From Calendula officinalis (taxonomy: Eukaryota; Streptophyta; Magnoliopsida; Asterales; Asteraceae), in assembly GCA_963853835.1 (NCBI GenBank), contig OY970829.1, positions 5,748,446-5,812,445 of the forward strand: 64,000 nt of DNA, given 5' to 3'. The first letter of the stretch is position 1, and every line of letters starts with the position of its first letter. Made by a program: the position numbers and the translations under genes. The notes below the pieces were generated by a model that ran no database searches, was not told the origin of the DNA, and was given only the letters and a program-made list of their open reading frames with translations. Shown here one piece after another: positions 24,712-35,550 of this stretch.

Positions 24712-24773
24712 GTTCACATGATAGCATGCTCACATGCTCTTAATTGCTAAGGTCTCATAATACATAATATGAT

Positions 24774-24918
24774 AATCATATGTGATTGTATATATAATCA
24801 CATGTGATTGTATACCGAATAACATGTGATTGTACTAAAATATCACATGTGATTAAATATACAATCACATGTGATTGTACACTAAGATCACATATGATTA
24901 AGTATCACATGTAATTAT
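24774..24918. repeat. Array of ATCACATGTGATT palindromes
   Basis: Seven near-copies of AATCACATGTGATTGTA in about 145 bases, spaced roughly 20 bases apart, some with one change (CATATGTGATT, CACATGTAATT). The core ATCACATGTGAT is a perfect 12-base palindrome containing CANNTG. It may be a decayed satellite or a cluster of protein-binding sites; function is unknown. Confidence 0.85.
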
Positions 24919-25636
24919 GAAATAATATTTTTTTAATAAAATAAATAATAAAATATAACAAATAATATATAATTAAAAAAATAAAAAAAAATCGATTTTT
25001 TTGTAAGTCCAAATGGCCAAAATACCTCTTCATGTATAAAATATGTGATTAATACTGACCATTATATCTTATTAATCAATGGTTGAAATTTATCCCATAA
25101 TAATATTATACTAACAATAATAATTAAGAAGACTGATGATGTTATCATTTAATTTGAAACAACATACGATATGAATGACTTTTAGATGGGTGTTTTATAC
25201 TTCAATTTCTTGAAGTGATACATTTCTAATTTTACGGATTTAGCAATAGTTTTAAACTCGACTCTCCCTATTTATGTAACGTGTTTGCTAAATGTTGATA
25301 CGGAGTATATACTCCTTATTTTCTACTTCTAGAACAATCTTAATTTACATCTTACGCCTTTTGCACGCGATGCAATTATTGTTCGAGAACAAAATCATGT
25401 TATAATCCACTCCCTTGTAGTTTTAATATTGTGCATATTCCTCCCCTCTCATTGTTTATTACGTAGGATAGTCTAAACGATTAAAAGATAGTTGGGTTTG
25501 GACTCATTCTTTTTTGTTTTTGTTTTTGTTTTTTTTTAGTTTTTTATTTTTTTAGTTTCTTGACTTTGACTTTTAAACACATGTACGTTTACTTGACATA
25601 GGTACCCCATTCACATGTGTAAAATACAAGCAAGAT

Positions 25637-27945
25637 TGTAACACCCAAAAATTTACAAGATTTTTAAAATTTTTGAAAATAAAATTATAATCGAAAGGTC
25701 CCATAAATAAATCTCAGAAATTAATATTTAACATTTAAAACGTATTTATTGCGGAAATAGTTAAGATAAAGTAAAGTGTTTTAAAATATTAAATGATGTC
25801 CACATCAGTAATGAAAAGATACAGCGGTCAACCGTCCACCTTCTCCTTTGCTGGTACCTGAAACAATGTGGGGGAAAGTTTGGGTCAGCTGGGGAAGCTG
25901 AGTGAATAATTCTCAAAATGCAAACAATCATAACATACAACACATGAGGGCACATCGGTATACTCCTACTCAGAATCTACTCGATTAATTACTCAGGTTT
26001 ATTTCTCAGATTTTATTACTCAGATTTTAATTTATATAGCGCGCTAGTGTGACTTGGGCCGAGAGATCAACCTCGACCCGCCTCACACCACCTCAACACC
26101 TGTACTCTTCGGTGTTGAGTCAAAAAGGCCTGGCACCAGTACTCTTCGGTGCCAAGTCAAAACGTCTGACACCAGTGCTCTTCGGTGTCAAGTCAGATAT
26201 AAACTCAGACGGGAATAATCCCAAAAACTCAGACGGGAGGTGATCCCAAAACTCAGATGTGTGTTATTATGTTTTATTATCTCTTTAACATAATTATCTC
26301 AGATGCCCTAGCAAGTAGTAACACAGAATGACCCTATGCCGAGCTTGGTTACCCAGGCACAATGTCTCAGATCATGAATAAATAAACGATGCTCAGATAC
26401 TCAGATAATAGGTCAAACTCAGATAACAGCTCAAACTCAGATAACAAGTCAAACTCAGATAACAGCTCAAACTCAGATAACAATTATGGTGTAAGAAATG
26501 TAACACATAAGTCATGCATGTACAACGTTAAAACTGAATACACGATGAGAATACTCACCTCGATAACGTAAGCTCCAGAGGTCTCTCGGCACTCTACACT
26601 ACTGCCCAGCTAGCGTCTAGACGACCCTAAGGCACAAAAGATAACCCAATTTAGGCTAGACTCAATACTTATTATAAAATATATAAGTTTCTTGGTTTAA
26701 TTACTTATGCTTAAAAATATATTTTTCAAAGGAACAATTTCTCTTAATTAATATAACCCAAAAATGGAAAAGAATCCTAATGATAAACCCCGACAATTGT
26801 CCCCAAAAATCCACATTGATTTAATTATGATAAAGACCAAACACCATTTTAATAATAATAAACTCAATGTTTTTCCTCTTCAATATTATAATAAAAAAAA
26901 AATCATAAACAATCTGCTCAAAAACCCATCCCAAATATCCGTTCAACATCAAACGAAAATTGCAACTTGAACAAACAGAAGGACGAAAATCGGGAAGAAG
27001 GTTACTACCACCAAGCTTGTTGAAACGGATTCCCTTACGTCAAATACGGAGGAGGATACTCGCGAGTTACCCGCTACTTGAAACACACTGCACGATTAGG
27101 AAAATCAAATTGTTAAAATCGCGCAAGATCTAAGACGGGAAAAATGGGGAACGTAGCTCACCGGAAAAGATGGAGTTCGGAAGCGTACGGCAGTGGTTGT
27201 GGACTCCGAACAACATCGGCGGGGATGGTGGTGAAGCAGAAACGAACGTGAAGATTACGGTGGTGATGTCAACAGACGGTGGGGCTCAAACTCATGTGTA
27301 CGGCGGTGGAGGGCGGCCACCGGATTCAGAAACAAGTAGAGTTCGCCGGAAACAAAACAAGCAACGCTCGCCGGAAACAACTTGCAGTGGTGATGGGATT
27401 TCCGGTTGAGTCAGAACAGAAACAAAGGTGGCGGAGGAGAAAGATCTTCAACGGCGGTGCAGAAATATGAATCGCAAATACTGCTGCCAATGGAGAAGGT
27501 GCTCTTCCGGCGAGACAGTCACAAGAAACGATGGGTTACGGTGGAGAGAGAGATAGCTTAAAAACAGGAATTATGGGGGAATGATTTCGGCGGCTAGGGT
27601 ACTGATTAGGAAAACTAGCATTTCTTTTATATCAATATGGAAAAGAAATGGATATAGGTATCGTCCATACCAATCCACAAATAGGACTCTTTAGCCCAAA
27701 AGTTGACTTGAGCCCAATTAATCCATCAAAATACATTGCCGGACAAGATCGAGTAGATGGGAAAGCTTATGACAAAAGACATTCATTCTTAATTATAAAA
27801 ATGTTAGTATTATATCAATACTTGTAGCTAGATATGAGGTATGGTATCACATCTTAATTAGATGTACAATAAACAATTAAGTCCTCAACTTAAATTTAAG
27901 TGAATTAGAAGTTAAAATACTTATTTGAAATTTCGGGGCGTTACA
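25637..27945 (-). mobile_element. Solo LTR inside the RAP-like pseudogene
   Basis: Bounded by TGTAACACCC and GGGGCGTTACA, with a perfect 5-bp target duplication AAGAT (25632-25636 and 27946-27950). The end sequences place it in the minus orientation relative to the LTR at 16434. It carries two internal tandem arrays: about 40-bp units around CACCAGTACTCTTCGGTG (26085-26195), and five 18-bp units of ACTCAGATAACAGCTCAA (26399-26483). No internal retrotransposon genes are present. The G/C-rich reading frames at 27170-27470 are noncoding LTR sequence. Confidence 0.87.
26399..26483. repeat. 18-bp tandem repeat within a solo LTR
   Basis: Successive units of ACTCAGATAACAGCTCAA and close variants, about five in a row. 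The complementary word CTGAGT is also amplified in the solo LTR at 16434-18616. Confidence 0.85.
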
Positions 27946-28215
27946 AAGATACCATCATGTTAAGATATATAGTAATCGAAGGATGTATATTCAAGCAGAT
28001 AGTCATCTATAACTGCAAGGGAATCATAAGCAACTGCAAATATTCTTAACTTTCAAAAAGAATTTTATGAGAACCGAAACTTATTGAGCCATCTTGCATC
28101 AATGTGTTCTATTTTCGTTTGAAATACTTTCATTAGGATGTGGTGTTTGCTTCTCGTGATTGTTCTATTCTTGTTTGGATCAATGTTGTAATAAGGACAT
28201 TGTTGTGCCAAGTTT

Positions 28216-28521
28216 GTTATTGACATGATAAAGATATATTAAAGAACAAAAATTAAAAAAATAAGTTTCACTATTTTATAGCCTAATTAATTATTTTGGT
28301 TATTCATACTGTGTGTTCAACTAAACTTAATCAGTTAGTTTGTGATTGTTTTGAGTATATTTAATACCCGAACTGGCCCGAAGACCAAAAAAACATACAA
28401 AGGACCATATCCCGGATTACTCGTGTATACCAGTCTGTCCTTGTCCGGGTCGGTTGTATGGCGGCTCGATTGCTCACCGCTACTTGACATCATGCATGTA
28501 TATTATAAAAGGAAAATGATA
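28216..28521. other. Intergenic stretch without recognised content
   Basis: About 300 bases after the pseudogene's 3' end. Nothing recognisable. Confidence 0.45.
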
Positions 28522-28672
28522 ATGACAGCCCTAAGGGCTGTCACTAAGACGTCAAAACATGCATCAAAAACTTGTACAATAATCAATAACCGTCCAATCA
28601 ACCCCCTCCACTAAAAGTACAAACGATTTATGCATGTAACCACCTCTTAATGACAGCCCTAAGGGCTGTCAT
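28522..28672. mobile_element. MITE with self-palindromic ends
   Basis: A 151-bp element flanked by TA (28520-28521 and 28673-28674). Each end is itself an inverted repeat: TGACAGCCCTAAGGGCTGTCA-type sequence at 28523-28543, and a 29-base perfect palindrome with one central base at 28647-28675. Both ends could form hairpins. No coding capacity. Confidence 0.8.
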
Positions 28673-28694
28673 TAACAAAACTTTTTATAAAATC

Positions 28695-28915
28695 ATATGT
28701 ATCCAGTTGGTGTAGATCACCTGGCAACCAAGGGAAACTTTTAAGGGTTTTACTTCACAAGGTCTCGGGTTCGAGTTTTGCTGAAGGTTTTTCCTCAGAT
28801 GAATATGTGGTGGGGTTTATTCCCCATAGGTAGAGGATTCAAGAGAAGACATAATTCCCTTGTGGATGTCACTATCTAGATTCGAATAACTAACTAACTG
28901 ACCGTTAAAAAATTA
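28695..28915 (+). mobile_element. Possible tRNA-derived SINE
   Basis: A box-A-like stretch TTGGTGTAGATCACCTGG (28706-28723) is followed about 45 bases later by a box-B-like GGTTCGAGTTTTG (28768-28780), the spacing of pol III-type SINE heads. The body has no coding capacity. Its segment GGGGTTTATTCCCCATA also occurs in related form in other repeats of the window. Ends and target duplications are not clear. Confidence 0.45.
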
Positions 28916-29949
28916 TAAGTATGACATCACAAGATCTAACTGTTATAAAAGAATGAGTTTGGCTAACTCATGCTCTAAAGGCATGAGATAAGCATATTTA
29001 ATGAACTTAAAACTACCAACTTTATTTGAAAATACATTTAATTCATACCAAAAATAAATTTTATTAATGACTAATAAATACAATTATTCATTTTGAAAGG
29101 AAACTTGAAGCTCATTAAACACTTCTAATCTATTACATATATTAATTAGTATAACCCATAAAGATCATACTTTTTATGATTAAAAGGTAATATTTGTTTT
29201 TCTTAAACTTTCTGAATTTATTACGTCACACCCTTGGTATTACTAAATACTTGATTATTGTCCTGTAACCTTTTTTTTAAGATCAACGCCTATTCAAAGA
29301 ATCGTGCTATTAATTTGTCCTTCGAGAACAATTGTTATTTTACACTTCATATCCTCGGAGTTTGCATATCGATCACGTGCATGCTACCCTCAAGAGAATC
29401 CACAATGGTTAACATCTCAAATGACTTATTACTTTTGTCACATCATCTAATAAACTATTAGTTACGACCTTACTTGAACAGGATCTAATAACCTATTAGT
29501 TGAAAACCTCTCTAATAGTTAACCTTTCCAAAGACTTTTTCACTAATATTACTAATTTACCTTTATCTATATCAAATGTTTTATAAATGCCACTCACTTA
29601 TGTAATTTAACAATTTTTATAGCATTACAAAACTAAACATTATTATAAAATTTCTCTTACAAAAATATTATAATGTCTGACCTTAAAAAGTATTGAAATA
29701 TGATAAATTATAATTTATAGTTATAGAAATAATAAATTATTCACATATAAATATATACATAGGTTTAAAATGTAAAATTGTTAAATATAGTGACTAAAAG
29801 AATCAAACATTGAAAGTTGTTTAAGTGGTTGGGGAAGATCAAGTGGTTGGAGTGACCTCTTAAAAAAGTCATACACATTTTAGAGGTTATTCAAATAGCA
29901 TCAACCTCTTCTTCAACCTCTCATTGGAGATGCTCTTAGTTGAATACTA
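28916..29949. other. AT-rich intergenic stretch
   Basis: About 1 kb with no gene, no tRNA-like fold and no clear inverted repeat ends. Possible nested repeat debris only. Confidence 0.5.
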
Positions 29950-32417
29950 CTCCCTCCGTCCCACAAAAAAGTTTACATTTCTCTTGGGCACAAGATTTTA
30001 GGTAATAGTTAGTGGTAGGGTCACTGATAATACTTTTAATTAAAATATAAGGTTTGATTGGAGAGAGAAAGATAGTTAGTTGATATTAATGGTGGGTTTC
30101 TTAGTAATAATTGTAACGACCCGAAATTTGAATCAAATAAATTATGGAAAAATATGATAAATAAGGATAAATCGTTTAATGCACGTTGGAATTGGTTTCG
30201 TGTTGTTTGGACACCGTACGTGAAAGTTATGAACGAAATCGTGTAATGACATTGATGAAAAAGTGCAGCCTTAGCTGCAGGGGGGTAGATAGCGGCACTA
30301 TCTTAGATAGCGGCGCTATCTTGTGCAACATTGGAACAGCGATCCGAAATAGCGGTGGGGAAAACGCAGTTCGCGGCGCGAACACTTGACGCGAAATAAC
30401 GCGGGGACCCTTTAGCGGCGCGATCTTTCAATTAGCGGCGCGAAATGTAACTGGTAAGACCTTAAATCGGGATTTTGGGCATTTTCTCTCATTCCAAACC
30501 CTAGAACTTTCTCTCATAGTGTGTGTGTGCATTTTGAGTGGAAAGGAGCCATTGGATTCGATTTTCATACTCAAACTTGAAGATTCTTGCTCTATTATTG
30601 AAGTATAAGGTAAATCTCTACTCTTATTTGTTATAGATGGTGTTTTTGGGAAAAAGTTGGTGTTGTATGCAAACCCTAGTTGGAGGGTTTGTCATGGGCG
30701 ATGAAATGGATGTATATAACTCAGATTTGTGGTATTTTAACAAGGAAATCATGTTGATAACATGGATTTATGGAGATCTTAAGATCTAGGAAAACCTAGG
30801 GTTTTATGGGTTGGCAAATTGGGGAAAAGTGATACTAGTGGTAAACTAGTGATAGATTATGTAGTCAATGGTGATGTTTGATGTTAAACCTTGTGTGGTT
30901 TCATGATTAGGGTATTTGTTGGAAGACTTGGAGTTTACAAGTCTTGGGAAGTGAGGATTTGATTCAAGAAGCTCAAGAGGATTAAGCTTGGCTAAGGTGA
31001 GTACATGAGACTTTTACTGAGTACATAGCAAATGATTTTGAAAACTATAATGTTTTATGGGTCTTTATTAATAAATGCTTTTAATAAATATATGATTGAA
31101 AAGATAAGAAAATGCAAATAATAGACTATCTAAGTATGTCTAAATGATTAATGATTTTGAAAGAGATTATGATAACGAAAAGTGATTAATAACTCTTTAT
31201 TAATATGATGTATGATTAAGAGTAATGACTAAGAAAGTATGATATTTGGTTTATTAATAATATGTATTAATAAAGCTAACGACAATGATTTTTTTAAGTA
31301 TCAAGTATTGATTAGTACATTATACTAATAAAAGTGGTGATTGATTTGTTAGAAGAATAAGTATAAAGTGACTAGTCATAGATATCTATGCTACTCAAAG
31401 AGAAGTTAAAGTAATATGATTTTTGATAAATAATAAATATGTTTTATTTATTGAAGGACTTGGTAAAGTCAATATTGAAAATGATTAAGTAATGAGAATG
31501 ATGTGGTAATTAGAATAGATGTATTCTAATTAAAGATGAATTTGATGAATGGAGCTGAGGCTCATATGTGATGAATGAGATATCCGGAATAAGACCGCCC
31601 AGAAATGGGGGAGCATGAGACGTCTACTTGGGGTGGTACCTCCCTGCGCAAAGAGTAGAATGTCACAGTTTACGACACCCAGTGTTGGGTGAGCATGACG
31701 ACCCGGAAACGGGGAGAGCTTATGAATCTCGGTAAGATGGGGGTCCCAATTACATTGATAGCTTACCTATGACGTCCCATATCGGGAGAGTTGGCTTCGG
31801 AGAGGTCCGTTGCATATGTGATAAAGAAAAGTATGAGCTTGGAGATACCTTACAATATGTGGTTAAATGAGGAATAAGCTTGTGGTAAGCTTATTAGTTT
31901 GTACAATTAAATGAGTAGAAAATGATATATGAGTTTATAAAGTTGATAAAGATAAGTATTTATAATATTTCAAATATTGTTTATAAATATTTTAAGAATG
32001 GGTCGAAAAACCCATGTATCTCACGAGACTATTTTGTCTTACGTACTACTTTGTTTTTGTGGTTACGTACTCAGGTTCAGGATCGATGGATTAGAAGGTC
32101 CCGTTAGAAGTGGCCTAGTGTTGATCAGCTCGGGAGCTCGTAGGTAGATCCCGATTATCCTATGGTTATGATATTGTTTTGTAACACCGGTTTTAAACTC
32201 TGATAAACTTTTAATGGTTTTTGTTAAACCGTATTTTGGGATATTGGACATTGTAATGTTTTTATTTAAAAATATGATTTAAACGTTGTTTTAAAAATTG
32301 AGGTGTTACAATAATAATATTTTATTATGTGAGGTCCATCAAATGTGAGAAATATAAAATTTTTGTGGGACAAAAGTTTAGTGAGAAATATAAACTTTTT
32401 TTATAGGACGGAGGGAG
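29950..32417. mobile_element. Stowaway-like MITE split by a solo LTR
   Basis: The left half (29950-30111) starts CTCCCTCCGTCCCACAAAAA after TA. The right half (32311-32417) ends GGACGGAGGGAG before TA. Joined by eye they make a MITE of about 260 bp, matching the other members, with the LTR at 30112-32310 inserted in its middle. Confidence 0.88.
30112..32310 (+). mobile_element. Solo LTR (Tekay-like) with palindromic word array
   Basis: It begins TGTAACGACCC and ends GGTGTTACA, with a perfect 5-bp target duplication ATAAT (30107-30111 and 32311-32315). At 30287-30444 it holds an array of short palindromes: AGATAGCGGCGCTATCT (30305-30321), GTTCGCGGCGCGAAC (30369-30383) and several GCGGCGCGA copies. 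The section 31590-31790 shares the GGGGGAG... CTTGGGGTGGTACCTCCCTG pattern with the LTRs of the element at 51625. It lies 438 bases upstream of the RAP-like start codon and in the same direction. Confidence 0.88.
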
Positions 32418-32663
32418 TATATACTATATATACTCATCATATATAAAAACAATTAAGAGGTAGTTGGTTTTGGAAGCATCTCGTTTTTTTAGTATAATTG
32501 ACTCTGAATTTTGAACACATGTTGCAATCAATCGATCAATTCAAACAAAATATTATTCATCTTATGATCTTAATCAACTTTTAATGAGTAAAACGGTCAA
32601 AGTTGATGTGCTTTCCTCGACATTTAGCATATGGAAGCCTTACTCTTTCCAACTCTTCCATCC

Positions 32664-32671
32664 TATAAATA
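32664..32671 (+). promoter_or_regulatory. TATA box of the RAP-like gene
   Basis: TATAAATA lies 84 bases before the start codon. This is a standard spacing for a TATA box plus a leader of about 50 bases. Confidence 0.8.
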
Positions 32672-32747
32672 CCTTCTACCATACTCATCTATCATCAACT
32701 ACAATCTTCTCATTTTTCTTACATATTTTCTATCAAACAAGTAAAAC

Positions 32748-33983
32748 ATGACCACCGCTAGTATCGAGGTTGAGGTTGCTTCCTCATTTCCTGCTGAGAC
32801 GGTTTTCAAGGTTTTCAATGACTTTCATACTATCGCACCCAAGGTCAATCCTGAAGTTTTCAAGTCGATCGACACAATCGAAGGTGATGGAGGTGTTGGA
32901 ACAATAAGGCTTTTCACATTTGGTGATGGTAAGAAACATAGGCTATATATATAACTTTCTTACATTTGTTTGAACGGTCAGTTAGTAAGTTAATTAGTGG
33001 TTTGAGTCATGTTGTGACTAGGGGTGCACAAGAACCAGTTTTTGACCAAACCGGTTTCGGTTTTGACCAAAACTGGTTTTCGTCAACCCCGGTCAAAACC
33101 TGTTTTGACCAAACCGGTTTCTGTTCCTAACCGGTTTCGTGACTCGAAAACTCTAACCGGTGTAATGGGTATGTATTGTAACCGGTTCGGTACGGTTTCA
33201 AACCGGTTAACCGGCCAAAACCGGTGTGTTGACCAAATTCGCGGTCGGTTTTAGTCAAAACCGGTTTCAAAAACCGGTTACTAACCGGTTCGAACCCTCA
33301 GAACCCCAAACCGGTTGGGAACCGACCGGTTAGACAAAAACCGAACCGATTTTGGTCAAAACCGGGTTTGACCGGTTCGTTTTCGGTTTCCGGTTTCGGT
33401 TTCGGTTATTTTGTGCACGGCTAGTTGTGACATTCAAACATGCAGTATGTCTTCCTCAAACTTATCTTTTTATGGGGAATAAACCCTCCTCCTTTGTATT
33501 ATCTTCTGAGAAATGCCCTTAGCAAGTCTTTAATCCAAGACTTTTTAAATGAATCAATCTAGATAAATTGGTTATATAACTTTTTTATATATATGTTACT
33601 TGACATAAATGATATGTTTAACGTAGACATAGGTTTGTCAATATTAGTTCATTGTGTATTATGTCTAACATAAATTACTTGAAACAGGTGTCCCATTTAC
33701 AAGTGGAAAATATAAGCAAGATACCATTGATGCTAGCAACTTTAGCTATAGCTACACATTTTTTGAAGGCGACAACTTGATGGGCATACTAGACTCCATC
33801 AACCATCATGTTAAGATTGTACCTTCTGCTAACGGAGGATGTGTATTCAAGCAGACAGTTGTCTATAATTGCAAAGGAGATGATAAACCATCTGCAGATG
33901 TTCTTAACTTTGAAAAAGAACTATATGAGAAAACTTACAAAGCCATCGAGGCTTATGCAGTCGCTCATCCTGAAGGTTATTAG
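32748..33983 (+). CDS. Bet v 1/PR-10 family protein, root allergen protein (RAP)-like (two exons)
   Basis: Exons 32748-32928 and 33688-33983 give 158 residues with a GT/AG intron in phase 1 after the GD of FTFGDG, the conserved intron site of PR-10 genes. The glycine-rich loop EGDGGVGTIRLF (45-56) and the C-terminal helix (YEKTYKAIEAYAVAHPEGY) mark a small ligand-binding protein with a hydrophobic cavity. The closest remembered relative is the dandelion root allergen protein. The natural ligand is unknown; cytosolic location is expected because no signal peptide is seen. A TATA box stands at 32664 and an AATAAA at 34078. The intron carries a 405-bp hAT-type element (33019-33423). A dead relative lies 5 kb upstream in the same direction, so the locus was a small tandem cluster. 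Confidence 0.93.
33019..33423. mobile_element. Non-autonomous hAT-type element with AACCGGTTT word array, in the RAP-like intron
   Basis: It is flanked by a perfect 8-bp target duplication GTTGTGAC (33011-33018 and 33424-33431). The ends TAGGGGTGCACAA and TTGTGCACGGCTA are inverted repeats with one change. The interior is an array of AACCGGTT, CCAAACCGG and GGTTTTGACC words, largely self-complementary. No coding capacity. It makes up more than half of the 759-base intron. Confidence 0.93.
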
Positions 33984-34768
33984 TTTATCTCACATCAAGG
34001 AATTATGTTGTAGTTTGAAATGCTTTTAGCATGTTTTTGCTTCTATGTGTATCTTCTATTTGTAAACGTGTTGTTGTAATAAAGGACAATGTTCTACTTG
34101 TTGCATCTTTTGAGAGACGTTTTATTCACATTTTAATTTCATATACATATTCTCAACAGAAACTAACATATATGTAACATTGAATTCAAACTCAAGACCA
34201 CGGGTAAACAACACTCGTAGCAAATAAAGAAATGTGAGTATACGTCAGAGATAATTATCAAAATAGACCAAATATATACATTTTTACCCAAAGATAATTT
34301 ACCGACTCAAATTCTCCCCAAATAGACCGCGCGATTTGGAGTTTTTTATGCAACTCCAAATCTTTTTGTGCGGCCCGGATGTTTTTTGTGCAACCAAACA
34401 ATTTTTTTGCGACTGTTATACGACAAGACCAATTTTTGTGCGACCATACCTACACTTGTCAAAGTATTTTTCTGGAAATTAGGATTTAACTATGTGTATT
34501 TTTTAATAAATTTAATATATCACACATAGAAACAACTTTTTTTTTTTTTACAATAAGGCCACTTAATATATCAAAAGAAAATGAAGATTCCCTATCATCA
34601 TTATTTATTTTAATATTGAGGCTTTTCTCATTAAAATGTTAAAAAGGTTCAAACAACACACACTAAATTCACATATCTACAAAGTACATGATTTGACCAA
34701 CATATACGACCGATTGTTAATTATCCAGTATTAAGTATAACCAATGACATCTTGCTTCAGTTGCAATT
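33984..34768. other. Intergenic region between RAP-like and DC1 genes
   Basis: The first 120 bases are the 3' UTR of the RAP-like gene. The rest contains a patch of repeated GTGCGRCC-type words (34360-34450), which is loosely echoed at 47270-47430. This may be a dispersed repeat. No gene. Confidence 0.4.
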
Positions 34769-35506
34769 CTATTTAGACATTAAAGAACCAACAACGCCAG
34801 CAATTAGAGTAGTGGGATCACCAAGAACTGCTGATATCACAAATTGCATTGCCAAACCAGCCATTTCACAACACTTCTTTACTTTTCCTTTGCTTTTATG
34901 ATTATGATGATAGCTTTCTAAAGTACCCTTCAAGCTTGGAATTCTAGTCTCATATTTCCTATTTTGCCCATGTAAATCACCACTAAAATTACCAAAATAT
35001 ATCTCATGCCAACTGTCCACCAACATCTCCTTCACACAGGCCACGTGCAAGTTATACTTCTTGCACGTGGACCTGTAACTCCAACTGCGTCCCTTCCTGC
35101 CACACCTGTGGCAGGCGGACCCTACTTTTCTATACAAATACAACTCCACCTCACCATCATCCAACATTGTTGGAAGCTTGGCACAACATGGATGGAGATC
35201 GAACCCACACAACTTGCAATGGTAAACGAACCCAGACACTGCTTTCTCGCAGGCGTTGCAGTAACGGGCTATGGGCCCTGGCGAGCGGGCAAGGAATTGG
35301 AAGGAACACTTGGTGTAGAAAGGATGTGTTATGGAAGAAGATGGGAGGGCACAATGGACATGCAAGTCGTAGTTGCACGTTGTGCATTTGTAGTTGGACC
35401 CTATGCCGACTTCCTTGCAACCATCACACTTGAATGGGACTTCGGTGTAGCCCGGTTTGAGCTCGTGTTGAGGGTGGCTGAAATGGGAAATCTCATTGTA
35501 TTTCAT
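34769..35506 (-). CDS. DC1 (Cys/His-rich C1-like) domain protein
   Basis: Single-exon gene of 245 residues. It has two good DC1 modules, each with His then paired Cys ligands: residues 11-52 (H11, H14, C27, C30, C41, C44, H49, C52) and 61-108 (H61, C83, C86, C97, C100, H105, C108). A degenerate third follows (C132-C157, ending YNLHVACV). DC1 modules bind zinc and are plant relatives of the diacylglycerol-binding C1 domain; some members act in defence and hormone responses. The last 30 residues (AMQFVISAVLGDPTTLIAGVVGSL) are hydrophobic and could anchor or associate with membrane. Many DC1 proteins carry more modules, so this is a short member. A TATA box lies 35 bases upstream of the start codon. 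Confidence 0.9.
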   Translation of the reverse strand: MKYNEISHFSHPQHELKPGYTEVPFKCDGCKEVGIGSNYKCTTCNYDLHVHCALPSSSITHPFYTKCSFQFLARSPGPIARYCNACEKAVSGFVYHCKLCGFDLHPCCAKLPTMLDDGEVELYLYRKVGSACHRCGRKGRSWSYRSTCKKYNLHVACVKEMLVDSWHEIYFGNFSGDLHGQNRKYETRIPSLKGTLESYHHNHKSKGKVKKCCEMAGLAMQFVISAVLGDPTTLIAGVVGSLMSK

Positions 35507-35540
35507 GGTTGATTATTGTGTAGGATTTGGTGGGTGATTC

Positions 35541-35550
35541 TTATATAAAG
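35541..35550 (-). promoter_or_regulatory. TATA box of the DC1 gene
   Basis: CTTTATATAA on the minus strand, 35 bases before the start codon. This implies a very short leader, unless an upstream TATA is used. Confidence 0.6.

Larger units (their letters stand above)
25480..28215 (+). pseudogene. RAP/PR-10-like pseudogene split by a solo LTR
   Basis: Relic of a neighbour of the intact gene at 32748. Upstream sequence at 25482-25585 (ATAGTTGGGTTTGGA... TTTTAAACACATGTAC) matches the promoter side of the intact gene (32456-32525). Exon 1 and the intron are missing. Exon 2 begins near 25602 (GGTACCCCATTCACATGTG) and runs to 25636, where the LTR inserted. It resumes at 27946 and stays recognisable to about 28110, followed by a diverged 3' UTR to about 28215. 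About 79 bases of exon 2 are lost between two ACCAT words that are both present in the intact gene (33723 and 33802). The frame is destroyed. Confidence 0.8.

Noticed and set aside
26399..26483. Regular short repeats that might suggest a CRISPR array
   Set aside because: Units are contiguous 18-mers without unique spacers, inside a plant LTR.
27170..27470. G/C-rich overlapping frames that look gene-like
   Set aside because: They lie inside the solo LTR at 25637-27945 and match no protein family.
35006..35512. 168-codon plus-strand frame
   Set aside because: It is antisense to the DC1 gene, whose Cys/His pattern is clear. The frame is a shadow.
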